The notes beneath the pieces were generated by a model. It searched no databases, was not told the DNA's origin, and saw only the letters and a program-made list of their open reading frames with translations. A program made the position numbers and the translations under genes. A stretch of DNA of 64,000 nt from Bin5 sp034428435. GTDB lineage: Bacteria > Chloroflexota > Anaerolineae > Caldilineales > Caldilineaceae. Position 1 is the stretch's first letter. Every line of letters begins with the position of its first letter. Of the stretch, positions 54,289 to 63,871 are shown piece by piece. The stretch is from assembly GCA_034428435.1 (NCBI GenBank), contig DAOUHY010000288.1:87960-151959 (forward strand). Reading direction: 5' to 3'.

Positions 54289-56673
54289 ATGGACACTCTC
54301 TCTGGGGAACTGTTGAAGAGGTTGGGATCCGGCGAGCCGCTCGCCACTCTCTGCAACGACTACGGCATCTCGCGAGCGGAACTTGACCGGCTGTGGACTG
54401 CTGAAATCAGGCGAAGGACCCCCGAGCCAAGCGCTAGGCTGCAATCGGACGTGAGCGCTGAAACGCGCATTGTTCGCAGTCGCTGGGGCATACCGCAGAT
54501 CTTCGCCGAAAAAGACGAAGACCTCTTCTTCGCCTTCGGTTTTGCCATGGCGCAGGACCGGCTTTTTCAGCTTGACTACCTGCGTCGTAGGGGTCTCGGG
54601 CGGTTGTCAGAAATCCTCGGCCAGGACGGCGTTCAGTTGGACACCATCGCGCGTACCGTCGGCCTCAACCGGATCGCGGCCTCCGAGTGGGAGTCCACGC
54701 CCGCAGAAACCCGCGCCCTGCTGGAAAGGTTCAGTGCAGGCGTCAACGCACTCATGGCACTTTCCACAAACAATCTCCCGATTGAATTCGCGCTGCTCGA
54801 CTATGAGCCGGAACCCTGGCGCCCCGTAGACTGCCTGGCAATCGCAGCCGAGTTTCGCTACTACCTGACGGTCCGCTTTCCCGTAATCGTCGGCCCCGAA
54901 CTGGCGAAGCGCGCGCTCGGGGACGCAACGTTGTACTCGGCATTCCTGACCGGAGAAGCCGACGCGGAAAGCATCATCCCCGCAGGCGCGTACCCCGCAG
55001 AGTCGGGGGGCGTTTCCCTGGTCGGCGCAAGTGTGGGAGACCCACAGGAGGGAGTGGGCAGCAACAACTGGGTCGTGAGTGGCGCCCGCACGAAGTCGGG
55101 GCTGCCCATGGTGGCCAGCGACCCGCACATCGCCTTTGCTGCCGTCTCGTGCTGGTACGAAGTGCAGCTGAAGGGCGGCTCCTTCGATGTAGCCGGAATG
55201 GCCTACGCCGGCATGCCGGCAGTCATGTTCGGGCGTAATCGCGACGTTGCCTGGGGCATCACCAACAACATCTGCTCGCAGAGGGACCTGTATCAGGAGC
55301 AGACGGATCCTGAACAGCCAGGCTGTTTCCTTTACAACGGCGCATGGGAGCGGTGGCGCACGCTGGATGAAACGATCCATGTACGAGGCGCCGACCCGAT
55401 ACACATGACGGTCCGCTATTCAAGAAACGGCCCAATCGTCGACGAGATTCTGCCCCCGGAGGCGGCCGCTACCGGTCCCGTATCCTTGCGCTGGCTGGGC
55501 CACACGGACTGCGGCTGGCTGACTTCGCTGCTGGGGATGGACCGCGCACGAACTGTCTCCGATCTGCGAGAAGCCACCCGCGGGTGGCAGGTGCCAACTT
55601 GGAGCTTGGTGATTGCCGACAACGGGGGACATATCGGTTACCAGGCCGTTGGCGGCATTCCGGTGAGGGACGTCCCGGAGCGAGGGTACCGGCCCGGCTG
55701 GGATCCCGCTCACCAGTGGCAGGGCCTGATCCCCTTCGAGCAGATGCCCCGTCTCGAGAATCCTGACAGAGGCTGGATCGCAACCGCCAACAACCGTGTC
55801 GCCCCTGACGACTTTCCCTACCCGCTGTCGGGAACATGGGCCAGCGGCCACCGCGCGCGCCGGATCCGCCAGATGATCGAAGAACGCGACGGCTTCGCCA
55901 AAGAGTCTTTCGCAGAAATGCAGCAGGACACTCGAACGCTTCGTGCAGATGAAGCGCTTCCCGGACTGTTGCCCGTTCTGTTGGGCAGTGGCGACGCCCG
56001 CGTTTTGGAGGCCGCCCGCTATCTGCAGGCGTGGGACCACAACATGGCGCCCGGCTCTGTAGCCGCTTCCATCTTCGAGGTCTTTTTCAACAGGTGGTGC
56101 AGCAGGGTCGCCGCCGAAAGGTTCGAAGGTGAGCTTGCGGTAGCTCTATCCGGAACGATTGGTGGACTTGCCGGACAACTGATCCACGAGGACAAGGCAG
56201 GCTGGTTCGAGGAAACAGATCGAGAAGCGGCGATGATCGACTCTCTGAGGGCAGCGCTGGCAATTATCGAGGATCGCTTGGGGCCCGACATGTCCGCATG
56301 GGCCTGGGGAAATCTACATAAAGTCCATCTGCGCCACGTCCTCTCAGGACGCGGCGATCTGGGCCTCCTGCTCGATCGCGGCGGATTGCCCGTGGGCGGT
56401 AACGGTGTAACGGTTTGCAATACGGGGTTCGATCCGAACTGGGTGGCCCCGACCGGAGCCAATTACAGGCTCATCAGCGACCTGGGCGAAGACGGGTTGT
56501 GGGCCGTGGAGTCGCAAGGACAGTCCGGGCATCCTGGATCGGACCACTACTGCGACCAGCTTGTGGAATGGCTGGAAGGCAGATACCACTATCTCCACCT
56601 TGGGGCAGCCGGTGAGCAGGAGAGAGACGCGTCGATCTGCGTGCTGCATCCGGAGGATCGGCGGGACAACTAG
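54289..56673 (+). CDS. Penicillin acylase family (S45) amidase
   Basis: A 794-residue Ntn hydrolase. The alpha-chain region shows VRSRWGIPQIFAEKDEDLFFAFGFAMAQDRLFQLD, standard for S45. The autocleavage site is G257-S258 in EGVGSNNWVVSG, Ser258 becoming the nucleophile of the beta chain, followed by PMVASDPHI and FGRNRDVAWGITNN. These enzymes hydrolyse side-chain amides of beta-lactams, acyl-homoserine lactones or related compounds. AGGAGG at 54275-54280 fixes the ATG at 54289. No signal peptide is visible, unlike most members; residues 8-36 look like a small helix-turn-helix-like segment. Confidence 0.93.
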   Translation: MDTLSGELLKRLGSGEPLATLCNDYGISRAELDRLWTAEIRRRTPEPSARLQSDVSAETRIVRSRWGIPQIFAEKDEDLFFAFGFAMAQDRLFQLDYLRRRGLGRLSEILGQDGVQLDTIARTVGLNRIAASEWESTPAETRALLERFSAGVNALMALSTNNLPIEFALLDYEPEPWRPVDCLAIAAEFRYYLTVRFPVIVGPELAKRALGDATLYSAFLTGEADAESIIPAGAYPAESGGVSLVGASVGDPQEGVGSNNWVVSGARTKSGLPMVASDPHIAFAAVSCWYEVQLKGGSFDVAGMAYAGMPAVMFGRNRDVAWGITNNICSQRDLYQEQTDPEQPGCFLYNGAWERWRTLDETIHVRGADPIHMTVRYSRNGPIVDEILPPEAAATGPVSLRWLGHTDCGWLTSLLGMDRARTVSDLREATRGWQVPTWSLVIADNGGHIGYQAVGGIPVRDVPERGYRPGWDPAHQWQGLIPFEQMPRLENPDRGWIATANNRVAPDDFPYPLSGTWASGHRARRIRQMIEERDGFAKESFAEMQQDTRTLRADEALPGLLPVLLGSGDARVLEAARYLQAWDHNMAPGSVAASIFEVFFNRWCSRVAAERFEGELAVALSGTIGGLAGQLIHEDKAGWFEETDREAAMIDSLRAALAIIEDRLGPDMSAWAWGNLHKVHLRHVLSGRGDLGLLLDRGGLPVGGNGVTVCNTGFDPNWVAPTGANYRLISDLGEDGLWAVESQGQSGHPGSDHYCDQLVEWLEGRYHYLHLGAAGEQERDASICVLHPEDRRDN

Positions 56674-56691
56674 GGCAACTCCGGCAATGTG

Positions 56692-57573
56692 TTACGATTC
56701 CTCTGCAGCCTGTATATGACGGTGGATCTGGTCGCTGAAGCGGTACTCACTGTTGTCCTCAGGCTCGTAACCGATGACCTTGCGCGCATTCACAATGCTC
56801 CAGAAAGCCTGCGAGTTTCCACTGATGCCGTAAAAGACCTGGAACGGCACGCCCTGCTCATCGCCGATATCCTCCGTTTCGATGCTCTTGATGAACAGTT
56901 GCTGTAGGTCGCGTTGGCTGATATATACCGCCAGCCCGCGCACCATACGTCGTAGGTTCCCCGGTTCAGTCCTCTCTACGTCGTCTTCCCTAGGTCCACC
57001 AATGCGGACCTGCACATTCTCCAGAGACTGGGGAGAACTGTCCTCGACGTGGACCCCGCGGAACTGCATCCTGCCAACGGCGTAAACGAATCCCAGGTGT
57101 TCGTAGGCCTCCTTGGCCCAGCCGTAGTAGTTGTCGGAAAACGGTCTCATCTCCGGTGTGACGATATCCCACTTCTTGTCCAGGATCAGTGGCTCGTAGT
57201 AGTCCGCCGCATGGTTGGAGCTGGCTACCACTACCCGGCGAACTCCCTCTTCCTGCGAAGTCTGATAAACATGAAAGGCCATCTCCACGTTGGACAACTC
57301 GGCATAGAAGTCCTGAACAGGGTCGGACTTGTCCTCGGCGCGGGTGAAGCCAAGGTGGATTACGGCGTCGGCGCCGCGAAAGTGATGGCGGTAGCTTTCC
57401 CGATCCCGTTGGGTCAGGTCCGCGATCTGCACGCCCTCCACTTCATTCCCGTCGCGGTCCGTTGTCCGAACGTCCAGCAATGTAAGATCATACCGCTGGC
57501 GAAGTGCAGGCAGCAGCAGGCTCGCGATATATCCGGACGCGCCGGTGATTACAACCTTCCTTTTCTCGCTCAT
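56692..57573 (-). CDS. NAD-dependent epimerase/dehydratase (extended SDR)
   Basis: A 293-residue extended short-chain dehydrogenase. VVITGASGYIASLLLP binds NAD, Asp in LLDVRT binds the ribose, VVVASSNHAADYY contributes the Ser, and NYYGWAKEAYE has the catalytic Y-x-x-x-K. Close to uronate dehydrogenase-like and nucleoside-sugar epimerases; the substrate is not clear. The ATG at 57573 overlaps the DinB-like gene as ATGA. Confidence 0.88.
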   Translation of the reverse strand: MSEKRKVVITGASGYIASLLLPALRQRYDLTLLDVRTTDRDGNEVEGVQIADLTQRDRESYRHHFRGADAVIHLGFTRAEDKSDPVQDFYAELSNVEMAFHVYQTSQEEGVRRVVVASSNHAADYYEPLILDKKWDIVTPEMRPFSDNYYGWAKEAYEHLGFVYAVGRMQFRGVHVEDSSPQSLENVQVRIGGPREDDVERTEPGNLRRMVRGLAVYISQRDLQQLFIKSIETEDIGDEQGVPFQVFYGISGNSQAFWSIVNARKVIGYEPEDNSEYRFSDQIHRHIQAAEES

Positions 57574-58100
57574 TCTTTGCTCCACAGGCGTTCGATGGTC
57601 TCTCGGTGTTCAGCGTAATGCCCGTAAGTGTTGCCGGCAATGCGCCACAATATGGGCGTGTGCCCGTCTGGACGGCGGTCCTGGGGTTGAAAATCGTCAT
57701 AGGGACGCAGCAGATCATCGTCGGAAAGTTCGGAAACGGCCGCAAACGCATCCCGATGCGCTTCTTGTAGCTCTGCCAGAACGTCGCCGAGCGCCAGATC
57801 CCGACTGCGTTCGTAGATGAGCTGATTCATGCGTTCAATACCGTAACTATGCGGTGCCGCGTCGTCGGGAAGGCCCATCGGCGGGTAACGGCGCTGCTTT
57901 CTCACCAGGGCGGCCAGTCCTCTTGCCCAAGCTGCCAGATGGGCCAGCTCATCCTTGGTCGACCAACCTCCTTCGCCGGGCTCTGTCATCTGGTCAGCAT
58001 TCAGGTCGGACAAGACCTTCTGCAACGCCTCCCACTCCCGCTCGATATTCTCGAGAACATCCTGCACGCTTGGCGGGGACGAAGAAGGCAATTCTGTCAT
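57570..58100 (-). CDS. DinB-family protein
   Basis: A 176-residue four-helix protein of the DinB/MDMPI-like group. It has LSDLNADQMTEPGEGGWSTKDELAHLAAWARG, with the first metal-type His, and a late AGNTYGHYAEHRETIERLW with two more His at the typical spacing. Such proteins bind a divalent metal and may act as thiol transferases. AGGAGGAA precedes the ATG at 58100; coupled to the epimerase gene. Confidence 0.85.
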   Translation of the reverse strand: MTELPSSSPPSVQDVLENIEREWEALQKVLSDLNADQMTEPGEGGWSTKDELAHLAAWARGLAALVRKQRRYPPMGLPDDAAPHSYGIERMNQLIYERSRDLALGDVLAELQEAHRDAFAAVSELSDDDLLRPYDDFQPQDRRPDGHTPILWRIAGNTYGHYAEHRETIERLWSKE

Positions 58101-58205
58101 CTTGGCAATTCCTCCTGCTGGCGACCCGCAACTGCGCCGCAACAACCATACGGGCCAACTTGGGATCGATCACAACAGTCTTCAAAACGAAGAAGGGCCC
58201 TTACC

Positions 58206-61175
58206 CTATCCTGAACTGGCTTCTGCAGCCGGCGTCGGCGTGGGCGACGGCAGCGTTTGTGGTGTGGGCTCCGCGGACAGGCCACTCACCTCCAACATCC
58301 GGTCCAGTATCCTTTCGAGGCCGTCCAATTCAGCGCCATAGGCAGCCCAGTTGCCCGACAACAAGGCGTCCTGCGCTCTGGTGTAGCGACTGTTTGCCTC
58401 CAGAATCAGTTCTTCGAGAGAAGATGTCGCCAGGTTGACGTCGACCGCTTCCTGCTCTGCCACTGGCTGTACTGCAGGCAGTTCACCGTCTCCTGAAATC
58501 GCCAACTCGGCTAGCTTTGCGTCAGCCAGGATATCCTGGCCGAACAGATCCGCCAGCGCCAGCCCGAGGTTCTCAGCCATAATCACCCGCTCCGAAGTAG
58601 CCAGTATAACTCGCTTCAACTCGGGAATCTTGCCAGTAGCTGCCTGCAAATAGAGTGGCTCCACGTAGAGAAGACTCTCGCCAATGGGAATTACCAGCAG
58701 GTTGCCCCGAATGACCTGGCTTCCTTGCTGGTTCCACAGGCTGAGAAGCGAACTAATTGTCGGGTCCTGGTCGATACGCGCCTCAATCTGTTTGGGTCCG
58801 AACACCAGAGAGTCTTTGCCGAACCGGTATACCAGCATCTCTCCATACTTCTCCGGGTCGTTCTGTGCGGCCAGCCAGGAAATCATATTCTCGCGGTTGG
58901 CAGGCGTAAATGGCAGGATCTGGATGAAGTCCAGGTCCTCGCTGCCCGGGAGCTGCATCAACACATAGTAGGGCTCCATCGGCCGTGACTGGTTATCGAA
59001 AATCTCTTCCGGCCACGCCCAAACATCCTCTCTGTTGTAAAAGTCGGTCGGCTCGGTCATCTGGTACGTGCGGAAAATACTGGCCTGAATGCTGAAGAGA
59101 TCGTTAGGGTAGCGAATGTGGGCGTTGAGGTCCGCCGGCATCTCCTCAAAAGGAGTGAAGAGCGACGGGAAAATGCGCGCATAGGCGGCGGCGATTGGTT
59201 CATCTGGCTCGACCAGATAAAAGTTCATCTCGCCCGTATACGCGTCAATGATGATCTTGACTGGGTTGCGAATGTAGTTGAAGCCAGGTGGAACCGTCCT
59301 GATGCCGAACTGACTCGGCTCGCTGTAAGGAAAGCGGCCGCTGACGGTATAAGCGTCGAGGAACCAGTACAGGTTGCCGTCTCCGCCCACCACGATGTAC
59401 GGATCAGAATCGAATCGCAGGAAGGGCGCCACTTCCAGCGTACGCCTCAGGATATTTCTTCTCCACAAGAGCTGGCTCTCTGGCGTCAACTCTTGGCTGA
59501 TAAATAGGTTAATGTCAGCAAACTGAATCGCGAATGCCAGTCGAGGCAGGAACCCGCCAATCCTGATGCCGGTGTCCCCCTCGAAGGTCGTGAAGACGTT
59601 TCCCCCTTCACCCCGTGGGTAGTCGAACTCTGGGGTCTCGGTCTTGACGATCACATATTCGTTCGTGCGCTCGCCAAAGTAGATCTGTGGGCGGGTGACG
59701 TCCAGGATGCCTTGAACCGGCAGGTCCTGCAACACAAAGGTCGGCAACCCGTCTGGGGTGATCTCGGCCACCGGTGAAGCGGCGACGCCGTAACCGTGCG
59801 TGTAGACCAGTTTGCGATTTACCCAGGTCTGCGCAGGTTGTTCCAACTGCTCAGGAATCAGTTCTCGCGCCGACAGCATCAGTTGGCGGCGCTCACCTTC
59901 AATATCGTAGCGATCGATATCGATGTCGGTGAACTGGTACTGTTGCCGCAGGGCCTGCACCTGGTTGTACGTCTGAAGCAGAGGTCGGTAGTCCCACAAC
60001 CGGATGTTGGTAATCGTATCTGGTTGGCTGAGTAGCTCTTCACCTGTTAACTCACTCTCAGCATCGAAGTTTTCGTCGACGATCCTGTCCAAACCGTAAG
60101 CCACGCGTGTAAAGTCAATATTGTGCGCTATGTACTCCCGCTCGCGCGTGAATTCGTTTGGGTTGACCTGGAAGCGCTGAACTAGGTTGGGGTAGATGTT
60201 GCCTGCCAGAGCGGAAATCGCAATCCAGCCCACCAGAACCACGACGATGGCCCGCCAGGCCTGCTGCAGGAATACGTTCACAAGCAGTAATACAGCGGCA
60301 ATTATGGTGACAAATACGAGTATGGTATAAGCGGGAAGCTGGGCATTGACGTCGGTATAGCCTGCTCCGAACACTGCGCCGCGTCTGCTGTAGACAAGTT
60401 CCAATGCATCCAATCTGTACTGCCACGCGATCAGAAGCAGGATCAAAGCTCCCAGTACGCTGAGATGGGCGCGAACTGCGGCCGGCGCGCCCCATCCCCG
60501 CCACCCAATGCCGCTTGCAAGGCCGGTAGCTATCAGTGTGATGACCAGCATCGTCATCAGCCAGCCGCGCAGAAACTGCCAAATCGGCAATGTGAAGAGA
60601 AAGAAACTTACGTCACGACCATAGATCGGGTCGCTCATGCCAAACGGCTGCTGATTGAAGTAGAGTAGGAGCTCCTCCCACGCCGAAGAGGCCCCCGTAC
60701 CCATGAAGAATGCGAAAAATGCGCCTACCAATAGGACGACTGGCGTTAGTCGGACGCCAATAGCCTGAATCGCTTCGATCACTGGCGTATCAGCCAGCCC
60801 TTGCGGATTCAGGCGCCGCACCAGCAGCACATTGAATACGAAGACCAGCCAGAAGGCGATCGCGCCGGCGGCAAATAGACCGAGGGAGGCCCCGATACGA
60901 GTGAAAAATACCGAAGTCAGTTTAAGGCTGTCATACCACAGCCAGTCCGTGTAGAATCCAAGGACGGTATTGAACAGGATGAGGACCAGGAAGGGAATCA
61001 GCATCCACCACAACAAACGGCCGCCTCCTCCCTGTCCGCCATTGCCCCCTCCTTGCCGGGGCGTTCCCGGATTGCTGGGACCGTTGTCATCATGCAGCAG
61101 TTCTTCTTCGATCTGCTCCCAGTCGTCTTCATCCAGGTTTTCCAGGAGTTCGTGGAATGGGTTGCGTTCAGCCAT
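58206..61175 (-). CDS. UPF0182 family membrane protein
   Basis: A 989-residue protein: an acidic N-terminus (EDDWEQIEEELLHDD), a Gly-rich linker, seven membrane helices (about residues 53-330), then a large extracytoplasmic domain with the family stretches NIDFTRVAYGLD, SQPDTITNIRLWDYRPLLQTYNQ and VMPYVLMQLP-like EPYYVLMQLPGSE. A Pro/Thr-rich C-terminal tail ends it. UPF0182 proteins are widespread in Actinobacteria and Chloroflexota; function unknown. Its Shine-Dalgarno is AAGGAAC. Confidence 0.93.
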   Translation of the reverse strand: MAERNPFHELLENLDEDDWEQIEEELLHDDNGPSNPGTPRQGGGNGGQGGGGRLLWWMLIPFLVLILFNTVLGFYTDWLWYDSLKLTSVFFTRIGASLGLFAAGAIAFWLVFVFNVLLVRRLNPQGLADTPVIEAIQAIGVRLTPVVLLVGAFFAFFMGTGASSAWEELLLYFNQQPFGMSDPIYGRDVSFFLFTLPIWQFLRGWLMTMLVITLIATGLASGIGWRGWGAPAAVRAHLSVLGALILLLIAWQYRLDALELVYSRRGAVFGAGYTDVNAQLPAYTILVFVTIIAAVLLLVNVFLQQAWRAIVVVLVGWIAISALAGNIYPNLVQRFQVNPNEFTREREYIAHNIDFTRVAYGLDRIVDENFDAESELTGEELLSQPDTITNIRLWDYRPLLQTYNQVQALRQQYQFTDIDIDRYDIEGERRQLMLSARELIPEQLEQPAQTWVNRKLVYTHGYGVAASPVAEITPDGLPTFVLQDLPVQGILDVTRPQIYFGERTNEYVIVKTETPEFDYPRGEGGNVFTTFEGDTGIRIGGFLPRLAFAIQFADINLFISQELTPESQLLWRRNILRRTLEVAPFLRFDSDPYIVVGGDGNLYWFLDAYTVSGRFPYSEPSQFGIRTVPPGFNYIRNPVKIIIDAYTGEMNFYLVEPDEPIAAAYARIFPSLFTPFEEMPADLNAHIRYPNDLFSIQASIFRTYQMTEPTDFYNREDVWAWPEEIFDNQSRPMEPYYVLMQLPGSEDLDFIQILPFTPANRENMISWLAAQNDPEKYGEMLVYRFGKDSLVFGPKQIEARIDQDPTISSLLSLWNQQGSQVIRGNLLVIPIGESLLYVEPLYLQAATGKIPELKRVILATSERVIMAENLGLALADLFGQDILADAKLAELAISGDGELPAVQPVAEQEAVDVNLATSSLEELILEANSRYTRAQDALLSGNWAAYGAELDGLERILDRMLEVSGLSAEPTPQTLPSPTPTPAAEASSG

Positions 61176-61485
61176 AACTGTTCCTTGTCGATTAGGAGGG
61201 ACCGTCGGCGGCGTGTCTGCCTTTTGGGGCAGATGAAACAGACTGTACCGTCAACCCGCGAGAATCAGTGCCCCTGCGCCCATGTTGGCCATTATAACAG
61301 AACTCCCCTCATTCGGCGCGTCTCCCCTACGTGCGGAGTAAAGCAGGGCATTGCAATCCCGTTCACGGCCAGAAAGACGCAAACTTGGGCGGGTCGGCTA
61401 TAGAAGCATGGTGAGACGTTCGGAATCAGATCCGGGGCCATGCTATACTTTAGCCCGGCTTAACCCGACACCTGCTCCAATTCCC
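61176..61485. other. Divergent intergenic region
   Basis: 310 bases between the divergent UPF0182 and nucleotidyltransferase genes. It contains a small hairpin (TCTGCC-TTTTGG-GGCAGA, 61216-61233) and a TATACT at 61444-61449 that could be a -10 box for the plus-strand gene without a clear -35 partner. No gene seen. Confidence 0.4.
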
Positions 61486-62448
61486 ATGCAATTTAACTTT
61501 GAATTCACGCCATTGACTGAACTTCCCAGGCATCGCGCGCTTTTGCAGGCCCTGGTTCCTCGTCTGGCCGCTTTGGAGCAGACCAAAGTGATTTGGCTTA
61601 AGGGGTCCCTGGCGCGTGGTGACGCCGATCGTTGGAGCAGCGTCGACCTGCATCTCCTGTGGGATCAGAATGGCAGCAAGATGGCGGCCTCGTCAAGACC
61701 TTCCCACAACTGTCTGGATACGATTCAAGAAACCCTTGGGGAAGAAAACGTATTCGTTGAGCAGATAAGCAACTCGGCAAGAGAAGGTTCCCTTGGTGGC
61801 ATCACGGTTGGGACGCCATCCGGAAATGATGCACTGGACGACACCGGTCCGGCCGCCCTTCTCTTTGAGCTCGCCTGGACGCTGTTAGCCAGAGACGAGG
61901 GCATCAAGAGACCCGGGGGCGCTACACGCCTCCTATATGTTGCAGAGCACATGGACAGCGTCGACAGAACATCCTTGACCAATTCCCAGCAGGCGAATTG
62001 GACGCCAGACTCTCGGTTGATTGAATCGCAACTTGGGCGTTTCTGGTTGCTGCTGGCGCGGCTGCCGGCAGTGGTGAGGCGTCGGGAACAGCTGGCTGCA
62101 TACTCGCTGCTGACTGAGATGCAGGCTCTACTGCTTGACTTGGTTGTGACCTTGAATGGAGGCTCCCGTCCTCCCACAAACTCTCGTATCAACCAGTTCC
62201 TGGGACCGGCCCAGCGCGATGCCTTCGAGAGGAGCATGGGCCTGCAACCGTCTAGCCGCCAGATGAGAGCGGCTGGCGGCGCTACGTGGGTTGGACAGGC
62301 GGTCGCCCTTGTCGTCCTCTATCGCTGGTATGCCCCTCAACTTGCGCAAAAACACGCGCTTTGCTACCCACAGATGGCAGAAGATACCGTACTCGCCCTT
62401 CTGAGCGCCGAACTGGAAAACTGGCCGGCCCGCATTTCTACAGGCTGA
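61486..62448 (+). CDS. Nucleotidyltransferase-domain protein
   Basis: A 320-residue protein with an N-terminal nucleotidyltransferase fold: VIWLKGSLARGDADRWSSVDLHLL matches the family G-S-x(n)-G-x(n)-S-x-D-L pattern, with the first metal Asp replaced by Ser (S-x-D instead of D-x-D). The rest is helical, like kanamycin nucleotidyltransferase-type or MNT-type proteins. The ATG at 61486 is preferred to 61351, whose added residues lack any pattern. Substrate unknown. Confidence 0.7.
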   Translation: MQFNFEFTPLTELPRHRALLQALVPRLAALEQTKVIWLKGSLARGDADRWSSVDLHLLWDQNGSKMAASSRPSHNCLDTIQETLGEENVFVEQISNSAREGSLGGITVGTPSGNDALDDTGPAALLFELAWTLLARDEGIKRPGGATRLLYVAEHMDSVDRTSLTNSQQANWTPDSRLIESQLGRFWLLLARLPAVVRRREQLAAYSLLTEMQALLLDLVVTLNGGSRPPTNSRINQFLGPAQRDAFERSMGLQPSSRQMRAAGGATWVGQAVALVVLYRWYAPQLAQKHALCYPQMAEDTVLALLSAELENWPARISTG

Positions 62449-62527
62449 TGGACGCCTCTTGACACTGTGGAATCCGCCATCAGTGGAGGAGAAACGGACG
62501 GGCTACAGCCTTGTCGACCGGTCTCAA

Positions 62528-63718
62528 TCAACCTGCGCCAGACAGATATCTGTTGACGTAAATCGGATTGCTGAAAATCCACCCGCGCAGCTTGCCCCAT
62601 CGTTGCTTCCATACCTCAACCCGGTAGACCCCTGCGTCGCGAGCCTGGTAGGTGAGAGTCTCGGCGTTTCCCTGCGTAACGACTCGCCCATTGCGCAGAA
62701 TGCGGATGTCTGCAACCTCTGGGCTCAGTACCTTCAAGGTCACAGAACTCCCTTCGGCGAGGCTGACAGAGTCGCCCATCACGCCCAATGCCTCAGCATC
62801 ACCTGACCGAGGCGCTGTTGGGCGATCGGCAACCTCTCCCTCCCCAATACGCTCGCCTTCCGCCCAAAAGCGAAAGTGCTTCGTAGATCCTACCAGGTCG
62901 TATCCCAGCCAACAGTGTCCCTTTCGCAGCGCCTCCAAGACTATTTTACGGTCGTGCAGCGTGTTTGGATCTCGAAAGTCACAGGAGTCATCTGACGTTG
63001 GGCCGAGCAAAGGCGTGTTGCTCAAAATGTGTGTGTTAAGCGCTTTAGCACTCTCTTCGTAGCTGAGAAAGCGACGGCTAATGGGGCCGAGACGGTACTT
63101 GATAGCATGGACGTCGGTTCCGCCCAGTGCTACCACCGGTCTCTCCTGAGTAAGTTCGTCCCACTTTGCCAGCATTTCCGGCAACGGTCCGGTTGCGAAA
63201 AGCCGCGGGAAGAATCCAACCATCGTCGCCCTCAGGTAGCTGGTCGTGAACCCGCGGAACCCGGAGAGGTAGTTCCACAGCTCCACGCCATCGAAATCGG
63301 TAACTTCCCAACTTTGCCACGGATAGCACTTGGAAAAGAGTTCTGTCCGCTCTTCGATTGGGTGGGCCAGAAACGTCAGTCCATTCTGGCGGTTGACGGC
63401 GTCAATGAGTTGCTGAGGATCAGTAGCGTGGCTGCTTACGTCGGACTCCACACCGAGGCAGAGCAGGTGGTTTCCAGGAGGCTCTCGCACCGTGTCGTGC
63501 ACCTCCTGACCCACAAGTGTCAAGACACCGCGCCGGTAGCCTTCCTCCTGTCCACGAACTAGGACGTTGTGATCGGTGACATATACAAAGTCCAACCCGC
63601 CCTTCACGGCCCCGTCGATCAGCTCCTCAAAGGAACCGAATCCATCGCTATGGGTCGTGTGCATGTGTATGTTGCCGTGGTACTCAAAGTGAGACGGGGA
63701 ACCTTTTGCTTGGACCAT
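62528..63718 (-). CDS. PHP domain phosphoesterase
   Basis: A 396-residue metal-dependent hydrolase of the PHP superfamily. It starts FEYHGNIHMHTTHSDGFGSFEELIDGAV (H-x-H and later Asp), then VTDHNVL (D-H), LAHPIEE and GGTDVHAIKYRLG (final D-x-H), all metal ligands in the usual order. The C-terminal about 100 residues are a beta domain not belonging to PHP. AGGAAAG supports the ATG at 63718. Likely a phosphoesterase; substrate unknown. Confidence 0.88.
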   Translation of the reverse strand: MVQAKGSPSHFEYHGNIHMHTTHSDGFGSFEELIDGAVKGGLDFVYVTDHNVLVRGQEEGYRRGVLTLVGQEVHDTVREPPGNHLLCLGVESDVSSHATDPQQLIDAVNRQNGLTFLAHPIEERTELFSKCYPWQSWEVTDFDGVELWNYLSGFRGFTTSYLRATMVGFFPRLFATGPLPEMLAKWDELTQERPVVALGGTDVHAIKYRLGPISRRFLSYEESAKALNTHILSNTPLLGPTSDDSCDFRDPNTLHDRKIVLEALRKGHCWLGYDLVGSTKHFRFWAEGERIGEGEVADRPTAPRSGDAEALGVMGDSVSLAEGSSVTLKVLSPEVADIRILRNGRVVTQGNAETLTYQARDAGVYRVEVWKQRWGKLRGWIFSNPIYVNRYLSGAG

Positions 63719-63871
63719 AGCTAAGCTTTCCTGTGGCTTTGGGCAGAACAAGGAATTGAACAATGGCCGCAACTTCTAAGCCATAGTCATCCCGAGATTA
63801 ACTCTGGGGCGAGCGAGGCCTTCTCTCTCCTCACTCCTCTCCCCTCTCTCCTTGCATTTGGGCGGTCGGTC

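Noticed and set aside
63851..63871. Similarity of GGGCGGTCGG-CCTA near the IS end to the core of the dispersed element
   Set aside because: The match is short and no GCATCCCA ends are near; it may be a remnant or chance.
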